Shown: positions 1-9,073, counted from the first letter of the stretch. The stretch is 64,000 nt of DNA from Calothrix sp. PCC 7507 (GCF_000316575.1 NC_019682.1:4834001-4898000), one strand, 5' to 3'. The notes: generated by a model from the letters alone, not told the origin. Made by a program: numbers and translations.

Positions 1-250
1 GCGTCGGGGCAATTAACACTTCCCGTCTGGCCATTTCACTTATGGGGTTGACGTAAGTTAGATTTCTTTGCAAATAGTGACTTAAAAAATCTAGACAGTT
101 GAGATGATTTGCATATTTTGGTAAATCTAACCGTTGACGTTCATATCGACAATTCAATTCTGCAAGAATGTCACCTGGTGTATAAGGTAATTCAAAATAT
201 TTGCTGAATGTATAGCTCGTCCCAGGTTGCAGAATACGCGGGCGACTCAT
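1..250 (-). CDS. Hypothetical protein, 3' part outside window
   Basis: About 83 codons are visible, starting MSRPRILQPGTSY and running open to the window edge. The ATG overlaps the TGA of the upstream LuxR-type gene (ATGA), so the two genes are probably translationally coupled and co-transcribed. I recognise no domain in the visible part, which is soluble with no signal peptide or membrane segment. The coupling suggests that it works with the regulator or is controlled together with it. The function is unknown. Confidence 0.6.
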   Translation of the reverse strand, partial: MSRPRILQPGTSYTFSKYFELPYTPGDILAELNCRYERQRLDLPKYANHLNCLDFLSHYLQRNLTYVNPISEMARREVLIAPT

Positions 251-933
251 CAATTAATCCTCGCTGAAACTAGAATATCTTGTAGTCGTGCCACCATCTC
301 CGCACGGGCTGAAACCTTAAGCTTACGGAACATCCTTTTCAAAGCTTGCTTGACAGAATTTTGACTAATCCAAAGTCTAGCGGCGATTTCGGTGTTAGTT
401 AAGCCTTGGGCTACAAGTTCAGCGATTTGTAACTCGCGCGGTGTCAAGGGACAGGCTAACGAGGGTGGGAATGTTTTTGGTTGCGCTCTGAGGGTAGCAA
501 GTTTTGTGGATAAATGAATGCATAAAGCACTGAGGTCAGCTAAATCATTACCATTAAATGGCGGATTCCCCTTGGCGCGGGCTAAGTTAAGAGTGCCGAC
601 AAGACGACCATCGCACACAATTGGGCCAGTCATCACGTGTTCATGGTCAGAACGGGGGCAAATATCTTTCCAGTCTCCTGGAGATAAGATTAATTGTTCA
701 TGAGCGGGGGCGTGGCGTTCAACTACATAGCGTCCGACTGGATTGCTTTCTAAGCATACGGCTGGAATGCTTTGAGCATCTATCTCGGCTGTTGATTGGT
801 CATTTAGGAGATAAATTCCCCAACGTTGCACGCCAAAATGCTGGCCAACTGTGTCTTTGAGAGCTAGTTTAAGTTCTTGCTCATTGCGGACATTGGCGAT
901 CGCTTGAAATGCAGCATGAAGAGAATTAGCCAT
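250..933 (-). CDS. GAF domain - LuxR-type HTH transcriptional regulator
   Basis: This 227-residue protein has an N-terminal GAF-like sensory region (about residues 5-150) and a C-terminal LuxR/FixJ HTH (about 160-222). The HTH has the typical start LTPRELQIAELVAQGLTNTE and a recognition helix near SQNSVKQALKRMFRKL. There is no receiver domain, so it is not a standard response regulator; a small-molecule or protein signal sensed by the GAF domain is the likely input. Its stop overlaps the start of the next leftward gene. It is divergent from the DUF3386 gene, about 100 bp away. The target genes cannot be told from the sequence. Confidence 0.8.
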   Translation of the reverse strand: MANSLHAAFQAIANVRNEQELKLALKDTVGQHFGVQRWGIYLLNDQSTAEIDAQSIPAVCLESNPVGRYVVERHAPAHEQLILSPGDWKDICPRSDHEHVMTGPIVCDGRLVGTLNLARAKGNPPFNGNDLADLSALCIHLSTKLATLRAQPKTFPPSLACPLTPRELQIAELVAQGLTNTEIAARLWISQNSVKQALKRMFRKLKVSARAEMVARLQDILVSARIN

Positions 934-1034
934 AAGTGTACCCAGTTGGGGACTATGCGGGGCTTCATAATTACCTCTATGCTAATACCAGCAAAAGCAA
1001 AAAGCTAATATCACTAGTGGCTACAGGTAAAAAT

Positions 1035-1691
1035 ATGACAGTTACACAACTTTCAGCTCAGGAACTTTTCCGGGCTGCTTATGAAAACCGTTACACTTGG
1101 GACAAGAATTTTCCTGGCTACACCACCGATGTCACATATAAATATGACGATCAAGTATTTACAGCTAAAGTTCGCATCAACGCCGATTTGAAAGCGGAAG
1201 TGTTGGACATAGAGAATGAGCAAGCCAAACAAGCGATTCACAATCAAGCTTGGGAAATTGCCATTCACCGCATCCGCCGCGCCTTTGAAGACAACCACAG
1301 CGCCAATACTTTTAGCTATGGCGCGACAGCAGAAAATGGTGCTGTGGAAATTTTGGTTGGTGGTAAGTCAGATGGCGATAAGTACAAAGTCCATAATAAT
1401 GAAGTCAGCCACGTTCACCGCCTGATCCACGGGACTTTTGTGACTATTGACACCTTCAGCAGTCACAACACTGGGGAAGGCTACCTATCCCACACTTATG
1501 ACTCTGTATATCATGACCCCAAAACCGGGGAACAAAAGGGTGGTAGAAGCGAATTTACTGATGAATATGAAAAAGTTGGTAAATACTTCATTCTGAATCG
1601 CCGCGAGATTCGCACCGAGACAGCAGGTAAAATTTCCACTCAGGAATTTATCTTCTCGAATATCCAGTTGCTGGAGCCTGTTGTAGCTTAA
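1035..1691 (+). CDS. DUF3386 family protein
   Basis: A soluble protein of about 218 residues starting MTVTQLSAQELFRAAYENRY. It resembles the cyanobacterial/plant DUF3386 family, whose role is not established. I prefer the internal ATG to the ATG 99 bp upstream: the upstream 33 codons (MYPVGDYAGLHNY...) look unlike the family and lie in the divergent promoter region. It has no signal peptide or membrane helix. A hairpin with a T-rich tail follows within 20 bp and probably ends the transcript, so it is likely monocistronic. Confidence 0.75.
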   Translation: MTVTQLSAQELFRAAYENRYTWDKNFPGYTTDVTYKYDDQVFTAKVRINADLKAEVLDIENEQAKQAIHNQAWEIAIHRIRRAFEDNHSANTFSYGATAENGAVEILVGGKSDGDKYKVHNNEVSHVHRLIHGTFVTIDTFSSHNTGEGYLSHTYDSVYHDPKTGEQKGGRSEFTDEYEKVGKYFILNRREIRTETAGKISTQEFIFSNIQLLEPVVA

Positions 1692-1709
1692 GCTGGATTT
1701 TAGATGATC

Positions 1710-1757
1710 AATAAAAGCGATCGCACCCAGACAAAGATGTGATCGCTTTTATTTTTG
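1710..1757 (+). terminator. Hairpin terminator with HIP1 in the stem
   Basis: AATAAAAGCGATCGCA and TGTGATCGCTTTTATTTTT form an imperfect inverted repeat separated by about 12 bases, followed by a T-rich stretch. It lies about 20 bp after the DUF3386 stop. The stem contains GCGATCGC, so a HIP1 site has been built into a terminator. Confidence 0.6.
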
Positions 1758-1783
1758 GTGTTTCGAGTCAAGCTCGTTCTTTC

Positions 1784-1890
1784 TGATAGCGGTTCTCGGT
1801 TGGATGCAACACTTCGGCTGCGCTCAGTGACATACAGTCGAGGGCGCGGAAACCCCACCCCTTGTATCTACAGGCTTTGCGGTTAAAAAA
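1784..1890. repeat. Repeat family R1, degenerate copy (1 of 5)
   Basis: The left part, GATAGCGGTTCTCGG-TTGGATGCAA, matches the end of four other copies in this window (near 8.95, 29.1, 52.9 and 62.5 kb). The right part keeps only CAGGCTTTGCGGTT. It lies between the DUF3386 terminator and the helicase start and codes for nothing apparent. Confidence 0.5.
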
Positions 1891-1907
1891 ACGTCTAAAA
1901 TTTAATC

Positions 1908-4340
1908 ATGTCAGACGCTAATTTTACTGCTCCTGTGTCTTCAGAATCTCTCCACTCAGAACTATTACAACGATCGCCTGTGTCGTCCCTACGTACAGAG
2001 GCGATCGCCCGCATTCGTAATAGTCTCCGCCCTGGACAACAACAAATGGCAGATTGGTACGCTGGGCCATTGGCTGTTTCTGCTGTCCCAGGTGCGGGTA
2101 AATCTACGGGGATGGCGGCGGCGGCGGCGATCGCTATTGCGCGTCAATATGAAAATGCTGCCCAGTCCCGCCCCTCTTCCCGTCGTCAGTTGGTGGTTGT
2201 GACTTTTACACGCTCTGCTGCTGCCAATATTAAAGCGAAAATCCGCAAATATTTACGGGATGACTTATCTCTCCCACAAACGGGCTTTTTTGTCTATACG
2301 TTGCATGGTTTAGCGTTGAATATTGCCAGCCGTCATCCCAATTTATCCGGTTTGCAGCTAGAAAATGTCACATTAATCACACCAACCCAGAGTCATCGCT
2401 TCATCAGGACTGCCGTAGAGCAATGGATTAACAACAATCCCAGACTTTATTTGCGATTGTTAGAAGGTAGCCAATTTGACGGAGAAGAAACAGAAAGGTT
2501 GCGTCGTCAATCGGTGCTGCGGACGGAAGTATTGCCAGAATTAGCGACTACAGTAATTCACGAAGCCAAAAGTTCTGGTCTATCGCCAGAAAAATTGCGG
2601 GAGTGGAGTCAACAAACCACGGATGTATATGGGATTTTGAACGTAGCCGCCGGGTTATATGAGCAATATCAGAATTTAATGCGATCGCGTGAATTCATCG
2701 ACTACGACGATATGATTTTAGCGGCACTGCGCGTCCTCGACAACGACAGCGCCCGCCGCATCGAGCAAAACCAAGTTTTCGCCGTCTTTGAAGACGAAGC
2801 CCAAGATTCTAGTCCCTTGCAGACGCAGTTGTTAGAGATTTTGGCAAGTGATGGGGGTGATGGGGGAGTAATGAAAGATTATTATTCACCCTCATCCTCC
2901 TCCTCTCCCTCATCTTCAATCAACTTAGTGCGAGTTGGCGACCCGAACCAGGCGATTAACTCTACTTTCACACCAGCTGACCCGATTTATTTTCGGCAAT
3001 TTTGCGAAGAATGCGATCGCCTGCAAAAACTCGCAACAATGGATCAAGCTGGTCGTAGTACCAGAATTATTATTGCCGCCGCTAACTTTGCGCTGGAATG
3101 GATCAACAGCTTTTATGGCAGCAAAAATCAACAAGCTCCCCCTGCCCCTCTCCTCCCCTTCCGTCCGCAACACATTCGCCCAGTTGACACAGGCGACCCC
3201 CAGCAAGATGCTAATCCTGCACCAGTGGGACGGGGACTAGAACTGTATACACCTCGTGATATTCATCACACCATCGAGTTACTTTCCCAGAGGGTGATTG
3301 AGTTATTTGCCCAAGCGCCAACACAAGTCAGTGCAGCAGTTTTAGTGCGAGAAAATCGCCAAGGAAGATGGTTGGCAGAAGCACTGACACCAGTCTGCAA
3401 AGAGCATAAAATTACACTTTATGATGTGGGAGAACGCGATCGCCGCTCTCATATTCCCCAAGAGATATTAGCATTATTGCAATTTTGCGATCGCCCCCAT
3501 TCCCCCGACTACCTCAAAGCCGCCCTTGAAGTCTTGGTAGGGCGTCAATTGATACCTACCCAAGACCTCAATGTCCTCGCTAGTTTACCAGAAGACTTTT
3601 TGTATCCAGGTCCCTTAGCACAACCCCAGTCAGAGCCAGTACAAAAAGCCTCACACCTGTGTCGTAGCTTACTCCGTGCCCGGTTGGAATTGCCCATTTA
3701 CCACCTAATTTCTTTCTTAGCCTTGACGTTAAATTACGACCAAGCAGAATTAGCCACGGCTGACAAACTCACAGAACGGGTAAATCAGCAAATAGCTGGT
3801 AATAGTTCAATGGGGGCGATGTTGTCAGCTTTAAGTGAAATCGTCAGTTCTGAGAGGTTTGAAGCTGTAGAAGCAGAAGATTTAGAAGCCCGTTACACCC
3901 GGAATGGTCAACTGACTATTATCACCATGCATAAAGCCAAAGGGCTAGATTGGGACTATGTTTTTCTCCCCTTTCTCCACGAAAACTTGATTCCTGGTCG
4001 GTTTTGGGTGCCGCCCCAAAGCCAGTTTTTAGGCAATTTTACTTTATCGGAAGTAGCTCGTGCCCAAGTGCGTGCAGCACTCCACGGTGAATCTGATATA
4101 CCCGATGTCAGCCAAGCTTGGGAACAAGCAAAACACTTAAAAACTGCCGAGGAATATCGGTTACTCTACGTAGCGATGACACGCGCCAAGCGCCTATTGT
4201 GGATGTCTGCATCTCAAAAAGCACCGTTTACTTGGAGCAAACCAGAGAACTTACAAGAACAAGCGCCATGTCCAGTGTTTCCAGCATTAAAGCGTCAGTT
4301 TCCTGAGTTTGTAGTGAACTTGGCAGCGATGGTGAAATAA
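1908..4340 (+). CDS. UvrD/Rep-family superfamily 1 DNA helicase
   Basis: An 810-residue ATP-dependent helicase. Visible motifs are Walker A AVPGAGKST (residues 59-67), motif Ia TFTRSAA, motif II FEDEAQD (about 294-300), VGDPNQAI (about 343-350), motif V-like TMHKAKGLDWDYVF and motif VI YVAMTRAK near the C-terminus. It probably unwinds DNA in repair or recombination. It has no C-terminal nuclease domain, so it is a helicase alone rather than AddA/RecB-like. Residues of about 315-339, between motif II and the GDPNQ motif, are a low-complexity Gly/Asp then Ser-rich stretch encoded by repetitive DNA; this looks like an insertion into a loop. It stands alone with short non-coding flanks. The family is certain; the exact orthologue is not. 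Confidence 0.9.
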   Translation: MSDANFTAPVSSESLHSELLQRSPVSSLRTEAIARIRNSLRPGQQQMADWYAGPLAVSAVPGAGKSTGMAAAAAIAIARQYENAAQSRPSSRRQLVVVTFTRSAAANIKAKIRKYLRDDLSLPQTGFFVYTLHGLALNIASRHPNLSGLQLENVTLITPTQSHRFIRTAVEQWINNNPRLYLRLLEGSQFDGEETERLRRQSVLRTEVLPELATTVIHEAKSSGLSPEKLREWSQQTTDVYGILNVAAGLYEQYQNLMRSREFIDYDDMILAALRVLDNDSARRIEQNQVFAVFEDEAQDSSPLQTQLLEILASDGGDGGVMKDYYSPSSSSSPSSSINLVRVGDPNQAINSTFTPADPIYFRQFCEECDRLQKLATMDQAGRSTRIIIAAANFALEWINSFYGSKNQQAPPAPLLPFRPQHIRPVDTGDPQQDANPAPVGRGLELYTPRDIHHTIELLSQRVIELFAQAPTQVSAAVLVRENRQGRWLAEALTPVCKEHKITLYDVGERDRRSHIPQEILALLQFCDRPHSPDYLKAALEVLVGRQLIPTQDLNVLASLPEDFLYPGPLAQPQSEPVQKASHLCRSLLRARLELPIYHLISFLALTLNYDQAELATADKLTERVNQQIAGNSSMGAMLSALSEIVSSERFEAVEAEDLEARYTRNGQLTIITMHKAKGLDWDYVFLPFLHENLIPGRFWVPPQSQFLGNFTLSEVARAQVRAALHGESDIPDVSQAWEQAKHLKTAEEYRLLYVAMTRAKRLLWMSASQKAPFTWSKPENLQEQAPCPVFPALKRQFPEFVVNLAAMVK

Positions 4341-4584
4341 TAGGATGAAATTGAGGAGCGATCGCACTTAAATATAGCTGTTCCCAATAAAAGTGAAGTA
4401 CAAAAAACCTCACCCTCAACTCCTCTCCTTAGTAAGGCTACAGTGTACACACAAATCGAATTTCTTTTTAGATCCGGGTTTTGCCCCCCTTATAGGGTTT
4501 AGCAGTGCTAAACCCCCATGAAAGATGTATTTTGTTTATCACGCATATTTTGCATTTCCTGTCAATGCGTAAGTCCTATAATCT
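4341..4584. other. Non-coding region with remnants of small repeats
   Basis: No convincing reading frame. It holds a short hairpin GGGTTTAGCAGTGCTAAACCC near 4496-4516. The sequence TGCGTAAGTCCTATAATCT at its right edge matches, in part, the ends of the mobile-like repeat at 47.4-47.5 kb. Confidence 0.45.
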
Positions 4585-4716
4585 AGCCCTTTCAAGGTGG
4601 TGAAATTCGGAACGAAAATTGGTTATTTCAACCTTTAAAAATCCCAAAATCTGAGCGGATAACTTAGGATGATCACACTAAAGCAACGTATCTTCGTTTG
4701 TCACCTTGAAAGGGCT
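4585..4716. mobile_element. Miniature inverted-repeat element (MITE-like), about 132 bp
   Basis: The ends are AGCCCTTTCAAGGTG (4585-4599) and its exact reverse complement CACCTTGAAAGGGCT (4702-4716). Outside the ends the same 13-mer AGTCCTATAATCT occurs on both sides (4572-4584 and 4717-4729), as expected of a target duplication. The interior is AT-rich and non-coding, so any transposase would act in trans. The element lies over the 3' end of the RmlD-like gene and replaces its last residues. Confidence 0.65.
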
Positions 4717-5585
4717 AGTCCTATAATCTCTAATAATTCTTGTCGTAATGATAGAGGTTTATATCCTAACTCAAATGCTTTAGAACTATCCAAAGAAACA
4801 TCTGGTGGTCTAGGTGCTGCCATTTTCACATCTTGTTGTCGGCAAGCTTGAAGATTTGTGACAGGGAGTTGGAATATTTCTACTAATAACTGTCCGAAAT
4901 GATAGCGAGAAATTCTTTCTTTTCCACCTAAGTGTATGTATCCGTTAACTTTTTCTAGAGCTAATAAAATTCCTTGAGATGCAGTTGTTGCACTCACTGG
5001 TGTGCGAAATTCATCTATAAATAAATTTAGTTCTTTTCCGGTTTCTAAAGTTTGGATAAATGGCTGTATAAAGCTACTAGCTGTAGGTGTTGCCATCCCA
5101 AACATTAACGGCATCCGGCATACTGCAGTTTGGGGATATCGCTCTAGCATACCTACTTCAGCCATAACTTTTTGCTCACCATAAAGATTTATAGGACACA
5201 CGGGATCTGTTTCTCGATAGGGAGCATTTAATCCATCAAAAACTAAGTCAGTTGAGGTAAAAACACAAGGAATAGAGTAATCAGCACAAAGTCCAGCTAT
5301 ATCGCAAGATGCTGTCACATTAATGGCTTGGGATTCTTGAGGGTGAGTTTGGCAAAAATTCGGTTGAGATTGTGCAGCAGTATGAATAACTGCATCTGGA
5401 TTAATATCACGAAATATGCGCTTAAGTTCTTGAAAATCTGTCAAGTTAGCCTTCAGAGTTTTCATGCCAGCAATTTCTATGCTATGGGATAAATAAGTGC
5501 CATAAACTTCCCATTCTTGTTTTGTAATTTGGCAAATATGCCATCCTAAAAAACCACTAGCTCCAGTAATTAGTAATTTTTGCAT
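4701..5585 (-). CDS. RmlD-like NAD(P)-dependent sugar-nucleotide reductase/epimerase
   Basis: A 294-residue extended short-chain dehydrogenase of the RmlD type. It has the N-terminal Rossmann motif TGASGFLG (residues 7-14), a DAVIHTAAQ segment, and the active-site YxxxK seen as YGEQK. The family reduces dTDP-4-keto sugars or acts as epimerase in cell-surface sugar synthesis; the substrate here cannot be told. The last residues and the stop are supplied by the inverted-repeat element inserted at the 3' end. Before insertion the gene would have ended after GAG-ATT-ATA-GGA-CTT-ACG-CAT-TGA, i.e. ...EIIGLTH. The protein is otherwise full length, so it is probably still active. Confidence 0.8.
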   Translation of the reverse strand: MQKLLITGASGFLGWHICQITKQEWEVYGTYLSHSIEIAGMKTLKANLTDFQELKRIFRDINPDAVIHTAAQSQPNFCQTHPQESQAINVTASCDIAGLCADYSIPCVFTSTDLVFDGLNAPYRETDPVCPINLYGEQKVMAEVGMLERYPQTAVCRMPLMFGMATPTASSFIQPFIQTLETGKELNLFIDEFRTPVSATTASQGILLALEKVNGYIHLGGKERISRYHFGQLLVEIFQLPVTNLQACRQQDVKMAAPRPPDVSLDSSKAFELGYKPLSLRQELLEIIGLALSR

Positions 5586-5659
5586 ATATAAACATGAGCA
5601 AAAACTGCGCTCAACAATTTAGTTCTAAGCTATATTTCATTAACTGCCTCCAATTTTTC

Positions 5660-6274
5660 TTAAGCTATAAAAACTCTCAGATTTTCTTCCTTAGTCAAAA
5701 TTTTCAGCAAAGCTACTACGCCGATTTGGGTAGAAACAGCATCAGCATTCCATTTACCATCGCTGGTGTATTTACCACTAGTGTAGAGATTAGTACCTGA
5801 CCATAGATAAGGAGTGAGAACTTCTGGATGGTACTGCCTATAACCAAAACCGTTGTATTTCTCAATCTGCCACAGTTGGGCTGATAAACTCCAATCTTTT
5901 ACTTTGTCTAAGTCTTTTTGTACCAAGGCATCAATCGCACTCTCTTCCCAAGTGTATCCTACTTCCCAACCATTAATTGGGTCGGCAGTTGGTCTACCTA
6001 CTGGTACGTTGACCGTACGTTTTTTGAGTGAGTCACCATTGTGGAGATGTCTGGTGAATTTGAGGGAGGATTCCATATTGTGGATGACTGCAATAAAGTG
6101 CCAAGGCACATTAATTTTCTGCTGTAACGCTTCGTAACGAGGACGATTTAAACGGATTTTTGCAACTATCTCTTGAGTAAGGTTTAAATTTTCTGGCTGG
6201 ATGTTGCAGCTATTCCAAAGCTTCTGATATTCCGGTTTTAGATCACGAAGACGAAGTGGTATTTCTGCTGTCAT
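5660..6274 (-). CDS. Lysozyme/transglycosylase-like cell wall hydrolase
   Basis: A 204-residue protein with a lysozyme-like core. The HNMESSLKF segment (likely catalytic Glu), the LHNGDSLKKRTVNVP stretch and WEESAIDAL resemble the COG5526-type lysozyme-related proteins. No signal peptide is visible, so how it reaches the wall is unclear. It is divergent from a peptidoglycan-binding protein, with about 470 bp between the two starts, which supports a shared cell-wall theme. The assignment rests on motif memory rather than alignment. Confidence 0.6.
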   Translation of the reverse strand: MTAEIPLRLRDLKPEYQKLWNSCNIQPENLNLTQEIVAKIRLNRPRYEALQQKINVPWHFIAVIHNMESSLKFTRHLHNGDSLKKRTVNVPVGRPTADPINGWEVGYTWEESAIDALVQKDLDKVKDWSLSAQLWQIEKYNGFGYRQYHPEVLTPYLWSGTNLYTSGKYTSDGKWNADAVSTQIGVVALLKILTKEENLRVFIA

Positions 6275-6748
6275 TTTCGTTGCACCTCAGTGATAGCACT
6301 AGATTTTTTTTAGTATCAGGGTTCTAGCTGAGATTTTTCTAGTTCTTAATTTTTTATACAAAACATTAAGTTCTTTCGGAGTCATAAGCTAGTTGCCAAT
6401 ACTACATTTTTTAGGTGATATTTTAGGGAAAAAATCCCAAAATCAGTGTAAATTTTTTTATACAAACAATATTTTATTTTGAAAACACTGGATTCATGGT
6501 ACATAAAATTAATTTTTATTGATGAATTATTTACGTAAAAATACGCAAATATTTAGGAAAATAACAAGTAAATGACCAATTATCTAGTATATTTTTTTAC
6601 TAGATTAGTATACTGAGACTAAAGTATAGATGTATATGTAATAATTTCGTTGAGGATTTGTATCTAAGGATATACTCTTAAACTGAATCAATCTACACAA
6701 ATGTGTCTGTACATACTTAACAAGTAAGTAAATTGAGGCAAATGCAAT
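6275..6748. promoter_or_regulatory. AT-rich divergent intergenic region of the two cell-wall genes
   Basis: About 470 bp, strongly AT-rich, with no reading frame of note. It must hold the promoters of both flanking divergent genes. I could not identify specific boxes with confidence. Confidence 0.4.
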
Positions 6749-7654
6749 ATGAAACTACAAGATTTCTTGGGAACGCAAACTAAATGGAATTTTGAGGCGA
6801 TCGCAGATGACGCAGATTTGACTCGTCAGATTCAGGTTCAGTTAATTGGCTTGGGACTGCTGGAACCCCCTGCTGATGGCAAGCTTGGCCCTGTTTCTGT
6901 GGCTGCGCTCAAAAAATTTCAAGATTTAACCAAGAGTGGAGAACCTGACTTTTTGGGACCAGTGACAGCTAAGAACTTAATTGAAACAAAAATAGAGGAA
7001 CTACCTGAAACACCCTTAAAACTAAGCAATGGCATTGCCAGCAGGATTGTGAAATACTTGCAGGCTAACAACTATCAAGTATTCACCAGACCAAAAGAAT
7101 ACAATATTGTTTATATAGAGGGAATCAATGAAGATTGGAGTCTTAATGATGATACGCCCAATCAATTTAATGACCGAAGAATTGTGCTTGAAGTGGTAGA
7201 CGGTGTTCCCAAAATTGTCAATCACTGGCAAGCTACCACTGAACCAGGGAGTTACTACACCTATAATCCCATGAATTCAGCAGGAGCCGCCAGAATTAAG
7301 TTTGGGCAATACAAAGCTTGGGCAGTCGGAATGCACGGGAATGCAGAGCGTCACGAAGCGTTAGTACAAGTTGCACCAATTACTGTTTGTCGAGATTTCA
7401 ACAAAGATTTTAAACGGACTGGTGACAAACTTGACACAGGTCTTTTCTATGTTAATCAACACTGGGGTTATGATGCTCCTACGAATGATATCAAGAATGC
7501 CAGTGCAGGTTGTTTAGTAGGACGTAGGCGAGAGGGACATCGGGAGTTTATGGCAATCATTAAACAAGACCGTCGTTATCGAGCTAATGATGATTATGTC
7601 TTCTACACCACAGTTATTCCTGGAGATGATTTAGTCAAGACTTTCCCCGCTTAA
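6749..7654 (+). CDS. Peptidoglycan-binding domain protein with possible L,D-transpeptidase-like C-terminus
   Basis: A 301-residue protein. Residues of about 22-78 form a PG_binding_1-type helical domain (LLEPPADGKLGPVSVAALKK is characteristic). The C-terminal part contains a histidine (in NQHWGYD) 14 residues before an SAGC motif, reminiscent of the His...[S/T]-x-G-C pattern of YkuD transpeptidases; the match is loose and it could be another peptidase-like fold. It has no signal peptide or membrane segment. It pairs divergently with the lysozyme-like gene. A role in wall binding and remodelling is likely; the enzyme activity is uncertain. Confidence 0.65.
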   Translation: MKLQDFLGTQTKWNFEAIADDADLTRQIQVQLIGLGLLEPPADGKLGPVSVAALKKFQDLTKSGEPDFLGPVTAKNLIETKIEELPETPLKLSNGIASRIVKYLQANNYQVFTRPKEYNIVYIEGINEDWSLNDDTPNQFNDRRIVLEVVDGVPKIVNHWQATTEPGSYYTYNPMNSAGAARIKFGQYKAWAVGMHGNAERHEALVQVAPITVCRDFNKDFKRTGDKLDTGLFYVNQHWGYDAPTNDIKNASAGCLVGRRREGHREFMAIIKQDRRYRANDDYVFYTTVIPGDDLVKTFPA

Positions 7655-7692
7655 AGTTTTGCATCTCATTTTAGGATCTAATTAATTTATAC

Positions 7693-7858
7693 CCGCCTCT
7701 AAACAGTTAACAGTTAACAGTTAACAGTTACAGCAGATTGCAACTTGGTGAGGTACAGACTTTTATAAGGGCGAACAACCGTTCGCCCCTGCTTGAAAAA
7801 TGCTGTATCACGGTTGTTGAGTTGATAACTGTTTACTGATAACTGTTAACTGTTTTAT
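7693..7858. repeat. Short tandem repeats between two convergent genes
   Basis: AACAGTTAACAGTTAACAG on the left and GATAACTGTTTACTGATAACTGTTAACTG on the right are partly complementary. They flank TTATAAGGGCGAACAACCGTTCGCCC, which is itself a hairpin (GGGCGAAC / GTTCGCCC). The unit sits between two convergent stops and may act as a two-way terminator. Confidence 0.5.
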
Positions 7859-7859
7859 T

Positions 7860-8582
7860 TCATCCTCCTAAATCTCGCAGCAAGGCTTCTACCCTGGCGA
7901 CACCATCTTGGTCATTTCGTCGCTGGTATAAGTCACGGGCTTTTGCAAGTAGATTGCCTGCTTGTTTAGTTTGCCGTCTTTGTTTATACATCGAACCCAT
8001 TAACTCATAAGTCTGGGCGTTGTTCCGATCTAGGCTGATTGCTTGCTCATATGCCCACATAGCTGCTTCATAATCTCCTAGGCGGGCTTGCATGACACCC
8101 AATCCTAAGTAGGCATTAATGTTATTACGATTCAGCTGTATGGCACGACGATAAGCTTCTTTTGCTCCTGGTGTGTCTGCTAAATTACCTTTGATATAGC
8201 CAACAGCGTAATAAAATTCGCTACTGTTGGGATTGATAGCAAGAGCGCGACGATAAGCTGCTAGAGCTGCCTGAAAATTCCCTTGTTGAGCGTATAAGTA
8301 GCCAATACCAGAATGAATTTTGGCATTTTTGGGATCGAGGCTGAGTGCTTGTTGATAGACAGCGATCGCCCCATTATAATCACCAGCATCCACTAGTCTC
8401 CGCCCTTCTTCTAGCAGTTGCTTTAGCTCTGGATTTTTGGTTTGTGCGACCAATACCTGAGCCTGAGCCACTGAGGGGATAGTGGCGGCAAAACATCCAG
8501 ATAAAAGAACACTAACTACGAATGCAGTCTGTTTGTACACAGTAAATTTCCTGAACTTGGGGGGAACTTTTTTCTTGTACAT
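7860..8582 (-). CDS. Exported TPR-repeat protein
   Basis: A 240-residue protein with an N-terminal signal sequence (basic start, then TAFVVSVLLSGCFAATIPSV and AQAQ). It then has about five TPR units between residues 50 and 225, with typical NAKIHSGIGYLYAQQGNFQAA-type helices. TPR proteins scaffold protein complexes; the signal peptide places this one in the periplasm or on the thylakoid side. It has no catalytic domain. It converges with the peptidoglycan-binding gene over a repeat-rich spacer. Confidence 0.8.
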   Translation of the reverse strand: MYKKKVPPKFRKFTVYKQTAFVVSVLLSGCFAATIPSVAQAQVLVAQTKNPELKQLLEEGRRLVDAGDYNGAIAVYQQALSLDPKNAKIHSGIGYLYAQQGNFQAALAAYRRALAINPNSSEFYYAVGYIKGNLADTPGAKEAYRRAIQLNRNNINAYLGLGVMQARLGDYEAAMWAYEQAISLDRNNAQTYELMGSMYKQRRQTKQAGNLLAKARDLYQRRNDQDGVARVEALLRDLGG

Positions 8583-8952
8583 TAAAACAAAAATATTGAG
8601 TTTTGAAAACTGTATTTATGCACTTTTATAAAACGTTAATAATCTCTTGACTTTAACTCCGTATTAACTCCTAAAGCACCAGCATTTCTACTGAAAATGA
8701 AAGTATGAAATATCAATAATCAGTATATCTCCTAGATAATTATCAGGACTAGTATCAAGTGATCAATATACTACATAGGCTAACTTAGAAGACTGTATCC
8801 GATGTTTCACATATTCTTTTTTGCTCGTTCATCTGGATTCAGTCGCCACTAAATAAGAGTAATCTGAAATATAAAATGTTCCTTCAATGCCTACAATCTA
8901 TTCAGGGCAAGCTCAAATCCTCTGAGACCGCGTTACTTATCAATTGATGTGT
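8583..8952. other. AT-rich intergenic stretch, nothing recognised
   Basis: I see no coding frame, RNA gene or clear regulatory motif here, apart from the promoter side of the leftward TPR gene. Confidence 0.4.
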
Positions 8953-9059
8953 TATGGCGGTTCTCGGTCGGATGCAATACAACAGGAGGCGAGGAAACCC
9001 TGTCCCTACGGGCTTTGCGATTTAAAACTGTATCTCACTGATCTGAAAACCGCTATATC
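8953..9059. repeat. Repeat family R1, full copy (2 of 5)
   Basis: It starts TATGGCGGTTCTCGG and ends GAAAACCGCTATAT, giving imperfect terminal inverted repeats about 107 bp apart. The interior GGCTTTGCGATTTAAAACTG is shared with the copies at 29.1 and 62.5 kb. It is non-coding and has the size and structure of a MITE. Confidence 0.6.
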
Positions 9060-9073
9060 TGTGAAGCTAAGTT

